Below are positions 1 to 11,676 of a DNA stretch of 64,000 bases, one piece after another. The position numbers were made by a program, and so were the translations under genes. The stretch's first letter is position 1; every line of letters begins with the position of its first letter. Below the pieces are notes generated by a model. It did no database searches. It was not told the DNA's origin and saw nothing but the letters and a program-made list of their open reading frames with translations. Origin of the DNA: Daldinia sp. FL1419 (lineage: Eukaryota > Ascomycota > Sordariomycetes > Xylariales > Hypoxylaceae); the NCBI GenBank assembly GCA_025201765.1, contig MU623395.1:62001-126000 (forward strand), given 5' to 3'.

Positions 1-790
1 CATATTAATTTAAAATATAATAAGAATATAACCTTATTCTTTATTTCATAATAAAGAAAATAATTAACTTCTGCTATTAAAATAATATCAAACCACATCC
101 TTTTAACTTTTCACTTTTATTAAATTATATTAATAATTAAAAAACTTATCCAATTAAAATTAATTTAACCATTTGCAAATTAATTTTAAATAACTTAATA
201 CATTAAATTTAATATATTAATTTTACCTTTATCAACCACACTTTTACCCTTATTAAATTAATTAAACTTATATATTAATTAAATAAATTACATTTTTATA
301 CAATTTTAAAAAATTTAGAAATTATTATTTTATATATAATTATTAATTATACTCTATATTATATCAACCATAATATTCAAATATTTATTTATAATCAATA
401 TTATAACTTTTAAATTATAATTATTAATAAGGCTAATAAATAAGTTAATAACAATCCTGGAAAACTCTCCACTCTTATTTTCAAATATTATATTCAATTA
501 TAATAATATAATTAAATAATAAAAATTTTTAATAAAATAGAAATATATTTTTTTTAATTATTCTTAATATATAAATATTTAAAAATAATTAATTAAATTA
601 TTTACTTTAACAATTTACCAACATAAATAATTATTTATACATTTAAATAATTTTATTTAAAATTTAAGGTACTAATTATTATATAATAATTAAAACCTAA
701 ATAAATCTATATTAATAATAAATTAATTATATATTTTTTAAAAATTTATATTAAATTTATAATATGGATATTTATACTAAATCTAATCCT
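1..790. other. AT-rich block, no genes
   Basis: This stretch is almost entirely A and T and ends abruptly near base 790, where balanced composition begins. On the + strand G is far rarer than C through the first ~480 bases, and CpG is essentially absent. No open frame or RNA gene is visible. Such blocks in filamentous ascomycetes are usually repeats mutated by repeat-induced point mutation (RIP); the strand bias fits G-to-A change on this strand. This is inference, because no parent repeat is present in the window. A piece of mitochondrial DNA is a weaker alternative. Confidence 0.7.
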
Positions 791-1202
791 AGGCAATATA
801 CAATTCTGCCGGGCCAGGTGGTCCGTGCTCCCAGCAGGATCCACAGCCTCTCAGTCAAAAACGTTTGATAACGACCTTATCTTAGCGCAAATTAGTCTCT
901 TGGCGCTAAGACCCTTATGCGGGTTGACCTTAAACTGCAGCTTTATGTGGGGATTGCATCTAAGGTACTATACTATAGTAGGTAGGTACTTCTTGATACA
1001 ATTCGACTATCGTATTCGTAATTACATAGTGTATTAAGACTTGCTTTATGTTTACATGGGCAATTGATACTAAAGTGTTTACCAATTCCAATTTCTCTAT
1101 GGACCTTTGTTGGGCTAGTAGTGGATTATAGATAATAGTCCAATTTAGCTGGAAGGATTAGACTTGGTTGATATTATCTTGCACTTCTTAATTCAGGTCT
1201 AT

Positions 1203-1224
1203 TAGGTAGGTAGGTACCTAGGTA
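1203..1224. repeat. TAGG/CCTA palindromic microsatellite
   Basis: Three TAGG units run into the palindrome ACCTAGGT. Equivalent tracts recur at 14093-14114, 21691-21711, 24242-24262, 30035-30061, 36140-36155, 36256-36268, 36897-36911, 40094-40111 and 63931-63950. Confidence 0.8.
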
Positions 1225-1366
1225 CAATACCTTCTAAAGTATACATACAGGTACACTAGGTACTCAGTCAGGTACCCGATGGACAGATCCATTGCTTATG
1301 TCCCTGGATTATTATTGGTAAAATCGCAAGTTGGTCTCCTATTCCCAATTACTTGACACCTGCATC

Positions 1367-1395
1367 TATTTTTTATTTTTTATTTTTTATTTTTT
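1367..1395. repeat. T-rich tandem repeat (TATTTTT unit)
   Basis: About four head-to-tail copies of a 7-base TATTTTT unit lie 130-160 bases before the P450 start codon. It may be a poly(dT) promoter element or simple slippage; the sequence alone does not decide. Confidence 0.75.
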
Positions 1396-1525
1396 TACCA
1401 GAACTTCAGCCCTATACAAGGTGATATTCTCTTTCAACTTTCTTAGTTGACAGGGATGATTCAAGCCGTAAGCATGGATATTATCCTGATTCTCCCTACA
1501 TCCATTTAAAATCAGCGTCTAGCTC

Positions 1526-3347
1526 ATGGATACGCAGTGTTCTTCTCCTTTTGGTCAATCACTTCCGGTGTCTTGGGTATTAGCCCAGCTTCTTCGTAAC
1601 GCTATGGATTTCCTCCGGCAGCTCTTGAATGCCGGTGGCGGTTTCTTGCTAGCCGTGGTGGTTGTACGAATCATTACATTTGTATCCGAGTTTTGGCGTT
1701 GTAGAAGCCTCATGAAAAGGTTGAAAGAGCTGGGAAAGGTGAGCCTACTCCCTTCTCTACACAACGAAACCTATTCATAAATTAATATATTCGTAGCCAA
1801 TGCCTGAACACAGCACTCTCTTAGGTCATATTCTTGCAGCCAAGACTGCAGCGGACGAGCTCCCACCAGGTGCGCATAGTACTTATATTCTTGATCGAAT
1901 AGCTAGGAAACTTGATGGGAGAAACGGGCCACCAGCGTACTATTTTGATAGCTTCCCTGTGAGTGTTCCTATGCTTATGGTGAGGGATCCTTATATCTCC
2001 AACCAAGCACTCAATCATCCATGGGTCTCGGCGGAGAAGCCTAGCACCCTCAAAGAATGGTTTGCTCCTATCTCGGGAAAAGAAGGCGTAAACCTTTTCA
2101 CTCAGAATGGCCAAGAATGGAAACACGATCATAATCTCTTCTTGCCCTTCTTCAACAATAGCAACCTTGACGCCACTGTGCCCGTAGTCATTGAACAGGT
2201 GCTTGTTTTCCGGGAACTTGTCCGAAAGGAAGCTCAGAAAGGACATTTATTTCGGCTTGAGCCGTTGGTGCTGTCACTTATGAACGACATCATTGGGCTT
2301 ATAGTATTCAATGCCGAATTAGGAAATCAGACATCTGGCTCCCATCCTCTTTCCAAAACCATGCTCCGTCAACTTGGATTGAAATTTGGCGCAAATAACG
2401 TCATGGATAATATTGGTCAGCTTAACCCTTTCAGAATCTTCAGCATTTGGAATAATAGCCGCATCTTGAATCAGCACATTCGCAGTCAAGTTGCAAAGCG
2501 GGTCGACGTATTTCGCGATGCCAAGGCCCGTCACGAACAGTCGACGTTTAACTCAATCCTCGACCAAGCGCTGGAGACGTATTATTCTCAGCCAGGCCGA
2601 GATTTATCTGACTCTCTCGACAAACAATTCATGGATTCTCTATGCGCTCAGCTGCGCCTATTTTTCTTTGCTGGTTACGATTCCACCGCAAGCACAATGG
2701 TTACTAGCTGTTACTTGATTTGGAAGCATCCAGAAGTTTTGGCTAAGCTTCGCGCCGAACACGATAAAGTATTTGGGCGAAATGTTGCAGCGTGTCCGGG
2801 CATGATCATCGATAATCCATCAATTATCAATTCCCTTCCATATACTTTAGCCGTGATAAAAGAGGCACTGCGACTATTCCCTCCTGCAAACGGCATTAGA
2901 ATGGGATGCAAGGATCTAGTCTTGAAAGATCGCGATGGTAATGAGTATCCCACCGATGGTTGTGCCGTCCAAACCAGCCACTTTAGCGTGCATCGGAATC
3001 CTCAATGCTGGCCGCGGCCACTCGAGTTCTTACCCGAACGATTCCTTGTAGAGCCAGACCATGAGCTCTACCCAGAGAAGGGCGCTTGGCGCGCTTTCGA
3101 GTACGGCATTCGTAATTGCACTGGTCAGGCTCTTGTTATGAAAGAGGTTAAAATTTTCCTCGCCATAATATGTAGAGAATTTGACTTCCAGGAATGCTAT
3201 GACGAGGTTTATGCGGGAGAGAAACTAGACCTAACGATGGTGGATAATGAGAAAGCGTACCTAATAGAGCACGGTTCCGCACACCCGCGCGGCGAATTCC
3301 CATGCAGAGTATCTCTGAGCGGATATGTCGCCAAACAAGCGCAATGA
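1526..3347 (+). CDS. Cytochrome P450 monooxygenase
   Basis: Haem-thiolate monooxygenase of about 587 residues in two exons, with one 58-base intron at 1739-1796 (GTGAGC...GTAG) restoring phase 0. Exon 1 encodes a hydrophobic membrane anchor (about residues 35-58), so the protein is probably ER-bound. The proline-rich hinge and the PMP motif follow across the junction. The I-helix reads AGYDST from residue 363, the K-helix ExxR is E427/R430, and the haem loop FEYGIRNCTG places the ligand at Cys512. All core motifs are intact, so it should be active. The overall style resembles fungal CYP59/StcS-type enzymes of secondary metabolism, but that assignment is tentative. A second in-frame ATG at 1604 would shorten the N-terminus by 26 residues. 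An MFS transporter and a dioxygenase lie next to it. Confidence 0.93.
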
Positions 3348-3602
3348 CGATGAACTCTCTAATTTCCAGAAGCAGTGCTTTCTACAGACGACATAGACAC
3401 CCCATTTACAGTATACCAACTAGACAAAACTTTCCCATGATCGAGGATCGACTTATATTATGCTAATCCTTAACCCTTATCCAAAAACGTAGAATCTCGT
3501 ACGCACTATCGCATTAACCGTGTGGGATAATATAGTGTAGTGTAATTTACACATACATGACACCAATACCCGAGTCAATATAAATATTCTTAACCCCCTA
3601 TT

Positions 3603-5415
3603 TCAATCCTTCAGGTGTACTTCAGTTGGGACGAGAACGGGCTCTTCTCCAGAAGATGACTCTTCTTCCTCTTGTGCATCTCCGATTCTTTTGGAGCTAA
3701 AGATATATATATCAGTGTCTAGGCACTTAGTTAAATATAAGAAAACGAAGAAGCCACTCACTCTCTACGGTATAAAAGGATCGCGAAAATAAACCCAGCC
3801 CATAACAATACGTGGAATGTTAATGCGACAGGCCATCCGATGCGCCATCTTGGAGCACCGTTGGGCCCTGCGGTGGGGAAGAGTAAAAGGGGAACCCAAA
3901 TGTTGAAAGAATAACCGAAGGTCATCATTGCACCCTAAAATCCCACTGGTTAGCTATTATGTTTCCTTTTCTCTTTCTTCGTCGTGGCTGCGGTCTTTAT
4001 TTATACAACCACTTACTAGAATGAGAGCCCTTTCTTCTGAATCACCCTTCACGACCGTATTGACTGTCGAATATAGAACCGGGCTTAGACACCCTGATAC
4101 ACCGAACAAGTACCACGCGACAAATCTACATATTCGTGTTAGCAGACGAAACGAGTTCCAATCGGAGACAAAGACCGGTTACTGAAAGGGGTACATACTT
4201 CAAGGGTTTCGGAATATCCCAAATAATCATGCAAATTGATGAGAACACGATACATATTGTCGCACTGGTGTAAATAGTCCATGATGGATATATAGCAGCC
4301 AATGTAGTACCGAGCCAGGAGGCCACGATATTGATGGCGTATGTGACAGTAGGTAGTTGATTGATCTGAACAACGGAGAAATTTTGCTCCTTCAACCAGA
4401 GGTTCATATACGATTCTGGATAACCGGAGATTATCATGCAGCTGACGATAATTAGACTCATTACGAAAATACTCATCAAGTTCTTCACACAAGCTACTGC
4501 GAAGCCAGCAACTTACATATAACAGAATACAAAAACCCAAATATGCCAACGCCGGAGTGTACGCTTAAAGACATCAAGTCCTAGCTTCCCCGGCTTACGG
4601 ATCTTAGCCCGGTCCAATCTGGCCTTCGCGAGCGCGATCTCATCGGTGGTAAAGTAGAATGGTTTCGGCGAGTCCGGTATTCCGGGAAAGACCAGGAACC
4701 CGGCTACAGCGATCGGAAGTGTAAATATACCATCGATTACGAAGAGCCACCTTGATATTTGACGGCGATACTTAGCCTTCCAGGATCGATAGGGAATTAA
4801 AATGAGGGGAGTTTGATAATGTCTTACCTCCACCCGGGCATGCCGCCTACGCCAGACAGATTTGTGTATGCCGCTGCTTGTAAATACCCGCTAACCATGG
4901 TGCCCAAAGGATTACATATGAACCAAGTTCCGGCCCGTTTAAATAATTCGGGGCCGCTATACCATGACCCTTGGAGTTGTGTTAGCCAGAAGTTCCAGGG
5001 GCCGAAAGATGTAAAGAGGAAGTATATAGTATACCCAAGATAAAGTGCGTTCCGGCGAATACTGGAGCCTCTAACATGCCTACTAAAAAGCGACACGCAT
5101 AGAGTTGGTGAACACTTGTGACTCGACTCTGCGCGAAAGTGCAGATACCCCAAAGTATTTCGAGACTCGGTAACAACCAGCGTGCTCTACAGCTATTAGC
5201 CTCCTTCTAACTTTGCTGATATGCGGGAATATTCCTAGAGCAATTACTCACAGTTGAGGTCGCGACATGAGCAACATGCCGGGAATTTGAAATATCACAT
5301 AAGCAACATAGTAGCATACGTTAAAATAATTGAGCTCATTGCCGTACAGTCCGAATTCCTCCTTAAGACCACTAACGTAGGCATTGCTGATGTTCGTTTG
5401 GTCTTTAAGGTATTT
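3603..5415 (-). CDS. MFS transporter, allantoate permease (Dal5) family; 5' end unresolved
   Basis: Major facilitator for organic anions of the Dal5/allantoate type. Eight exons join cleanly: 5415-5252, 5186-5035, 4969-4828, 4750-4517, 4441-4199, 4125-4017, 3934-3762 and 3696-3603, all with GT-AG ends. They encode the family landmarks NISNAYVSGLKEEFG, RFLVGMLEAP, ILGSWYSG, SGYLQAAAYTNL, GWRWLFVIDG, FPGIPDSPKP and SYMNLWLKEQ, and an acidic cytosolic tail. The first transmembrane segment is the problem. A good match (PFVCLGY) lies at about 5427-5450 but in another frame, separated from the first certain exon by only 13 bases that begin GT and end AG. No start codon with a normal intron was found. 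Either a small deletion has damaged the 5' end, making this a recent pseudogene, or there is a sequence error. Confidence 0.78.
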
Positions 5416-6463
5416 CTGGTAAGTCTACGTACCCAAGGCACACAAAAGGGGTATTTGAGCAATGATGGGGACTAACCTAAGAATTTAACAAAAACTGAAA
5501 ACTGTTAGATCAAGATATCATAAAGGTAGGAGGTGCACCTACAGCATAGGCAGGCAAATATCAAGATGGATAGGTCAAGCTTGAATAAAAGCCTATAGAT
5601 CGTTAATACTAATATTTCAACAGGATTTCTGCCATGGATAAACTTACTTCCTTTCTGCTGCAGGATAATGAGAGGGGTACCAATTGAAAATCTCCTTGAT
5701 AAGGCCGTATAGGGAATGCCCCTGGCGTTGCTTTGCTACTGTCATTGTAGCGACAAGCTGAATAAAACCGTTTGGACCTCACCAAAGGATAGATCAGCAC
5801 ATCGAGTTGCACGAGGATGAATATGGGACTCGCTACTCTATAAATGGAAGTCATAGCTGATAGGCACATGTTTTTATTTTAAGGCAATATTTCACATTTA
5901 TAATTTACGTGATAAAACAAGCTTAGCTTGAAGACTTAAGGAACGTCCCCGGTGTAATATTACCAAGGAGATAAGTGTAGTCTAATGTTAATAATATTCT
6001 GATTTAACGGACTATCTCCGCTGTGTCCTCATAGTGTTACATTGCTTGCGAGGGGGGTTACGATGGTGTGCGATGGCGTGCTCGCCATATGCTTTGAAGT
6101 ATGTGTAGATTACTACCGTACTAACGTCTTCGATATCGCGGACATGCGTACTTCTCCATATCCCCGCATACATAATATCTTCCCCAAGTTGCGCCATACT
6201 CAGATATCGCGTCGATTGGTAGATGTATAGTTTATCAATAGACAGTAACCCCCACCAACCTTTTGGGGTACGAAGCTTCCATTTAACCAGTTAAGACTAC
6301 GAGAAACGAATTGTAAAGGATATGGATAAGAGATTTAATACGGATGCGTTGAGTTAACCGACCGGTAAGTGTATATAAAATGTAGGCATACCCCGCGCGT
6401 TGACTCTCACTTGAGCCTGCCGCAGTCGAGAGTTGATATTCGTATTTATAATCAACATTCAAA
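5416..6463. other. Intergenic region between MFS transporter and dioxygenase
   Basis: No further gene recognised. The missing first exon(s) of the MFS transporter should lie in 5430-5700, but no consistent start was found. A TATA-like box sits near the right edge (6372-6379). Confidence 0.5.
6372..6379 (+). promoter_or_regulatory. TATA-like box of 2OG oxygenase gene
   Basis: TATATAAA lies 85-92 bases before the ATG at 6464, a usual distance for a fungal core promoter. Inferred from sequence and position only. Confidence 0.45.
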
Positions 6464-7827
6464 ATGCCGGGACGTATAGTCGATCGTTATGAACATGTGC
6501 CTGTGACACAAGAAGACCGTAAGCCCAGAGACCACATTATATATCACATTTCTAGTCAATAACCGGCTCGCTATAGTTGACTGGGCCGACCTTATTACCT
6601 TAGACTTAAGTCTATATGAGCAACCGGGAGGGAAGGAAGAGCTCGTGAAGCAGCTTGACCATGCGGTCCGAAATGTTGGTGCGTTAGAAACTATTAACCA
6701 GCAACCCTGATAATGCTGGATCTGACTTGATCGTGCCAGGATTCTTCTATGTGAAGAATTTCAACATATCTCAAGAAGAAGTTGACCGACAATTCGCTCT
6801 TGGACGAGAGTTCTACTCGCTTCCTCTGGAGGAGAAATTGAAGTATCACAGCAAGCAGGACCTTGAAAGTGGTGAATATAATGGGTACAGACCAGCAGGC
6901 CACCGAGTGTAAGTGACAGGATTAGTCCTCTGCTGTGGGCATGTGGGGGTATGTTGGCTAATGAGTCGTTCTCACAGCCTCGGAAATGGGGTGAAGGATA
7001 ACGTTCAAGTTTATAACATACCCAAGTTTGATGGCTTCCACCAACGCAAACAGCCCGCCGTTCTCCAGGATAATATCAAAGAGATTGAAACATTCTCAAG
7101 GGTAAGTGAAGAGCAAGTATCTTTCCATAGACATGCACTTACCCTATAGCGATAGAAATGCCACGAAGAAGTTGTCGTGAAGCTTCTGCGTCTCTTCGCG
7201 ATTCTGCTTGAGCTCCCCGACGAGGACCAGTTAGTGCGGGACCATCTATACGACGTTAGGGGAGAAGACCATTTACGATACATGCATTACGCGGCGCGCA
7301 GCCCTGAAGACAACAACAAGGTAGCGAACCTGTACAGTCCAGGGCACACAGATCTCGGCACCGTCACTCTCTTGTTCAGACAGCCGGTAGCTGCGCTCCA
7401 AATCTTGAACTCAGCTGGGCAGTGGAAATGGGTGAAGCCACAAGACGGCACTATCACGATCAACACCTGCGACGCGCTAACCGCTCTAACGGGAGGCCTG
7501 ATCAAGTCTAGCGTGCACCGAGTGCACGCGCCGCCTGCGGATCAAGCACACATCGACCGCCTAGGCGTGCTGTACTTTGCGCGTCCGAACAACCATGTCG
7601 TACTAGATCCTATCGCGAATAGCCCTTTGCTGAACCGACTTGGGTTGACCAGCAATGCATTTACGGAGTTAGGACAGCATCTGACGACGGAGCAGTGGGT
7701 TAAAGTGCGACAAACACAACAACAGCGACCCCGCGTCAGCGCCAAGATCTATACGGATGGCAAATACGTATACGAGAAGAAGGACTTGGAGATATTGCCC
7801 GGATTGCATGCAGTAGTCCATAACTGA
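6464..7827 (+). CDS. 2-oxoglutarate/Fe(II)-dependent oxygenase (isopenicillin N synthase-like)
   Basis: About 373 residues in five exons: 6464-6518, 6577-6678, 6740-6908, 6978-7101 and 7156-7827. The N-terminal half carries the DIOX_N domain, with LDWADL right after the first junction and GFFYVKNF at about residues 53-60. The C-terminal half is the double-stranded beta-helix. Iron ligands are H214 and D216 in GHTDLG and H271 in SVHRVH; R285 is the likely 2-oxoglutarate anchor. All are present, so the enzyme should be active. For intron 1 I chose the acceptor at 6576 (58 bases) over 6555 (37 bases) because it gives a normal length and the conserved DLDWADL join. The family oxidises small molecules, often in secondary metabolism; the substrate is unknown. 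A P450 and a transporter lie upstream. Confidence 0.93.
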
Positions 7828-8275
7828 TAGGAATTAGTTGCTCGTCTAGCGTTACTGATACTCGCGATGAATTAAATTGAGAATAATAAGTCTTGTGTTG
7901 AAAAATACCAGCGCTGAAGCCTTTTAGCCACTAAACCTTCACTACCTCTCCTGGAGACTGGTTGCGATACGATGAATATGGTAAATGCATATAATTACCC
8001 ATGTAAATGGCCAATGGTAATTCGTTAAGTTGCTTCATATAAGAATTTTCCATGCCGCATATATCACAAGTATACCTAGGTAGACAAGTAGGTAGGTATC
8101 CATCAAACAAAAATGCAGGAGATTTTGATCGAGTGATCGCGCGTGAAACCCATTCCGAATAAAAATACTGCTCAAACCCAAGAAACACCACCCACACATG
8201 CGAACCGAAAACCAGCCCCTTTTTCATTAAACCCCAACCTCGTTAATTCGCCTCGTTATAAATGCACCCCTATGC
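7828..8275. other. Convergent intergenic region
   Basis: Lies between the 3' ends of the dioxygenase (+) and the phosphoketolase (-). It has a TAGG-type tract near 8085-8100 and no gene. Confidence 0.5.
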
Positions 8276-10805
8276 CTAGCTGACGATATTCAACTTCTGC
8301 AACTTCTCCTTGACACCCTCCTGCGGCCACGACCAATCGCTCAGGAATTGAGGATCGACACCGTATTCGAACGAGTAGTTTGCAGCGGCGACCTGTTGGC
8401 CTTTGAGCGCGTCGCGTGCGGTGGCACCGCGGTTGCCGAGTTGGGGCATGCGGTCGATGGCATCCATAGCTAGACTGAAACGATCTGTCTGGTTGCGGAT
8501 GGCGAGTTCGAGTGGTGTATCGATGTTGCCCTTCTCCTTGTAGCCTCGGACGTGGATATTGGCGCTGCCGGGTCGCTTATATGTTAGACGATGGACGAGC
8601 CAGGGGTAAGAGTGGAAGTTGAAGATGATGGGCTTGTTTTCCGTGAATAGGGCGACCCATTCTTTATCTGTAAGGCCATGCGGGTGGTCGGTGTGGTGGA
8701 TCAACTTGAAGAGATCGACTACGTTGACGCAGCGGACCTTGAGATCGGGGAAGTGCTGCAGGAGGAGATCGATGGCAGCTAGAGACTCGTTGGTGGAGAC
8801 GTCACCACAACTAGCCATGATGAGATCGGGCTCTTCACCTGCATCTGTGGAGAACTGGGGCCAGATGCCGATACCCTTCGTGCAGTGCTGGATGGCTTGT
8901 TCCATCGTGAGGTATTGAATGTGGGGCTGCTTGTCAGCAACTACTACGTTCACGTAATTTTGTGAGCGGAAGCAGTGATCCATGACGGAGAGAAGACAGT
9001 TTCCGTCAGGTGGGAGGTAGATGCGGACGACTTCGGGACTCTTGTTGCAGATTACATCGAGGAAACCAGGATCTTGGTGAGTGAAGCCGTTGTGGTCTTG
9101 CCTCCAGACGACGGCAGTCAGGAGAATGTTTAGAGAGGGGACTTTGACGCGCCACTCAACTTCCAAGCATTTCTCAATCCACTTGCAGTGCTATGAAGAG
9201 TGTTAGTACCTAGCTATCAAACAAGGGGCGTCGTATGAGTAGACATACCTGGTTTACCATGGAGTCGATAACATGGATGAAAGGTTCATAGCTGTTCAGC
9301 ATACCGTGCCTACCACTGAGGATATATCCTTCTAGCCAACCTTCGCAAGTATGCTCAGATAAGATCTCCATAACTCGTCCAAAGGGAGACAAATTTCCGC
9401 CATCCTCATCCTCTTCGAAGTACTCGCCCATCCATACCTTCTTGCCGGCTTCGTATACTGCCGCTAATTTATTAGACTCGGTCTCGTCGGGACCCATAAG
9501 ACGGAAGTTGTTCGGGTTGTTCCTGATGATATCACGTAGGAATTTGGCGAAGTTAGCCATACTACCTTCAACAGTGGCGCCAGGTTTGTCCACGTTGATG
9601 GCATAATCTCTAAAGTCGGGCATCTTAAGCGGTATCGCTAATAAGCCACCATTAGCAACAGGGTTCGCGCTCATACGCCTGTTACCCGTAGGGCACAGGG
9701 CCTTAAGTTCAGGAGATATTCTGCCCTCTTTACCAAAGAGGCGCTCGGGTTCGTAACCACGCATCCATTCTTCGAGGACCTTAAGATCCGCCGGGTTTGT
9801 GGTAGTGCCGGTGATGGGTACCTGGTGAGAACGCCAGAAGCCGCTAAGGTAGTGACCGTTAACTTTACGTGGCGCGGTCCAACCTTTCGGTGTGCGCAAG
9901 ACGATCATGGGCCACCGGGGACGGAAGGGCTTGCCCGAGTCGCGAGCCTCTTTCTGGTATTGGCGGATTTCCTGGACACAGCGTTCGAGCGTCGCGGCCA
10001 TTGCCTGGTGCATCGATTCAATCTCTTCGCCTTCAACAAAGTATGGCTGCCAGCCATATCCGTAAAAGAGTTGTTCGATCTCCTTATGCGAAATTCGAGC
10101 AAGAACAGTAGGATTGTTGATCTTGTAGCCATTCAGGTGGAGCACTGGGAGGACAGCACCATCACAAATGGGATTCAAGAATTTGGTACTGTGCCAAGCT
10201 GTAGCCAATGGGCCAGTCTCAGCTTCGCCATCGCCAACCATAGTCAAAGTGATCAAGTTGGGGTTATCAAAAACGGTACCGAAGGCATGGGAGATGGAAT
10301 AACCAAGCTCGCCACCCTCGTGAATACTACCGGGGGTCTCGGGTGTGGCATGTGATCCTACACCTCCCGGAAAACTGAACTGCTTGAAGAAGACCTGCAT
10401 GCCTTCAGGGTCCTCGGTCTTCTGGGGGTATACTTCGGAGTAAGTACCCTCTAGGTAAGCCTGCGAGATGACGGCGGGAGCGCCGTGGCCCGGGCCGGAG
10501 ACGAAGAGAGCATCAAGATCGTACTTTTTGATTAATCGGTTGAAATGCATGTATGTGAAAATCTGGCCGGGGGCAGATCCGAAGTGTCCCAGCTGACGGC
10601 CTTTGATATGCTCGACTTTTAGGGGTTCTTGGAGAAGAGGATTCTCTTTTAGATAGATCATGCCGAGACTAAGATATAAGCTGGCTTTGAAAAAGTCGTT
10701 GTATTTTTCGATTTCTTTCCTGGATAGAGGCTCGCCCTTGATCGTGGAGCGAGCCTTACCGAACGGCCGGATCTCATCGATCTCGGCTTGGTGGGTATCT
10801 GTCAT
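8276..10805 (-). CDS. Xylulose-5-phosphate/fructose-6-phosphate phosphoketolase
   Basis: Thiamine-diphosphate enzyme that cleaves xylulose 5-phosphate or fructose 6-phosphate to acetyl phosphate plus an aldose phosphate, in the cytosol. It has two exons (10805-9249, 9190-8276) and one 58-base intron between AAC-CAG and CAC-TGC. Length is 823 residues, normal for Xfp. Visible signatures are SGPGHGAPAV (104-113), the TDP/Mg motif GDGEAETGP from residue 191 with the paired Asn in HLNGYKINNP, and FPGGVGSHATPETPGS. An upstream in-frame ATG at 10874 would add 23 residues; the start at MTDTHQAEID is preferred because related fungal proteins begin much like this. A TATA-like stretch lies at 10931-10940. 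The usual pathway partner acetate kinase is not adjacent. Confidence 0.96.
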
Positions 10806-11676
10806 TTCGTTTTTTGTTGTCTTCGAATTATAAGTATATTTAGTAAGAATAGCACTTTTTTGGTCAAAAGGCACTTGGACGAAGCTTGAGTCTCAGTAGT
10901 GAATTTCCCGAGTAACCCGAGCTATTTTATCCTTATATAAAGAAGTAGTGTTGTGATAATGGTCTCTTAGTGGGCTGGAGAAGATGGCGCTGACGATGGC
11001 GATTACTTATAAAAGAATACTCTAACCTAGAGGTGTTGATAATTATTTGGAACTACTACTCTAGGATGCCAATTGGGTCCTCCGGGTCCGCAATGTCTGT
11101 AACGTCCGCAAAAAGTCGCATGGGCGGTTGATTCATGTGAGTGATTCTACTTGGACTGGATGCATGTGCATACTATCATTGGACTCGGTGGGAAGCGAAT
11201 CCAGAGTACCGGGTATGTAACCGAGGGGCGAGTAACGTGCAATTATGACATTATAGCGTGGTAATAGGCTGATGGACGGTATAGTGAGCAGGTTCTTAGG
11301 TCCTTCTAGGCGACAAGAACAGTGGCTGATGGGCAAAGTTGCATGCGGAGAGCGGCATCTTAGTGGTTGATTCAGTATGATGGGTCGACGATGGGCTGAT
11401 TTCGATTCCCTAAATCCCATTTACGTCATACACTTCTTTTTAACCCTCTTCCATGATGCCCGTGAAGCCCGTGGTTTTGGAGACGACCTCTCGTTTATGC
11501 AATGCACCTTTTCTTCTTCTTTATCAATTGTAATCCCTACAAGCCGACTCTCCGGATCCCCCCTCTACGGTCTCCATTTTGTCTTATTTTACTTTATTCC
11601 TACGTGCCATCATCCAACCATATTAGACCCCCAGAACCACCCAAGGGTCTAGAAGGGTACGGGTCTTGCACATCTA
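10806..11676. other. Intergenic region upstream of phosphoketolase
   Basis: Contains the phosphoketolase promoter at the left. No gene recognised in the rest; short open frames lack family features. Confidence 0.5.
10931..10940 (-). promoter_or_regulatory. TATA-like box of phosphoketolase gene
   Basis: Read on the minus strand this is TTATATAAGG, about 126-135 bases before the preferred ATG and 57-66 bases before the alternative upstream ATG. Inferred from position and motif. Confidence 0.4.

Larger units (their letters stand above)
791..1525. other. Intergenic region upstream of P450
   Basis: No convincing gene. It holds a TAGG-type repeat (1203-1224) and a T-rich tandem repeat (1367-1395). 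The 5' regulatory region of the downstream P450 must lie here; no clear TATA box was recognised. Confidence 0.5.

Noticed and set aside
6519..6555. 37-base intron 1 for the 2OG oxygenase
   Set aside because: It is too short for a fungal intron, and the later acceptor at 6576 gives the conserved DLDWADL junction.
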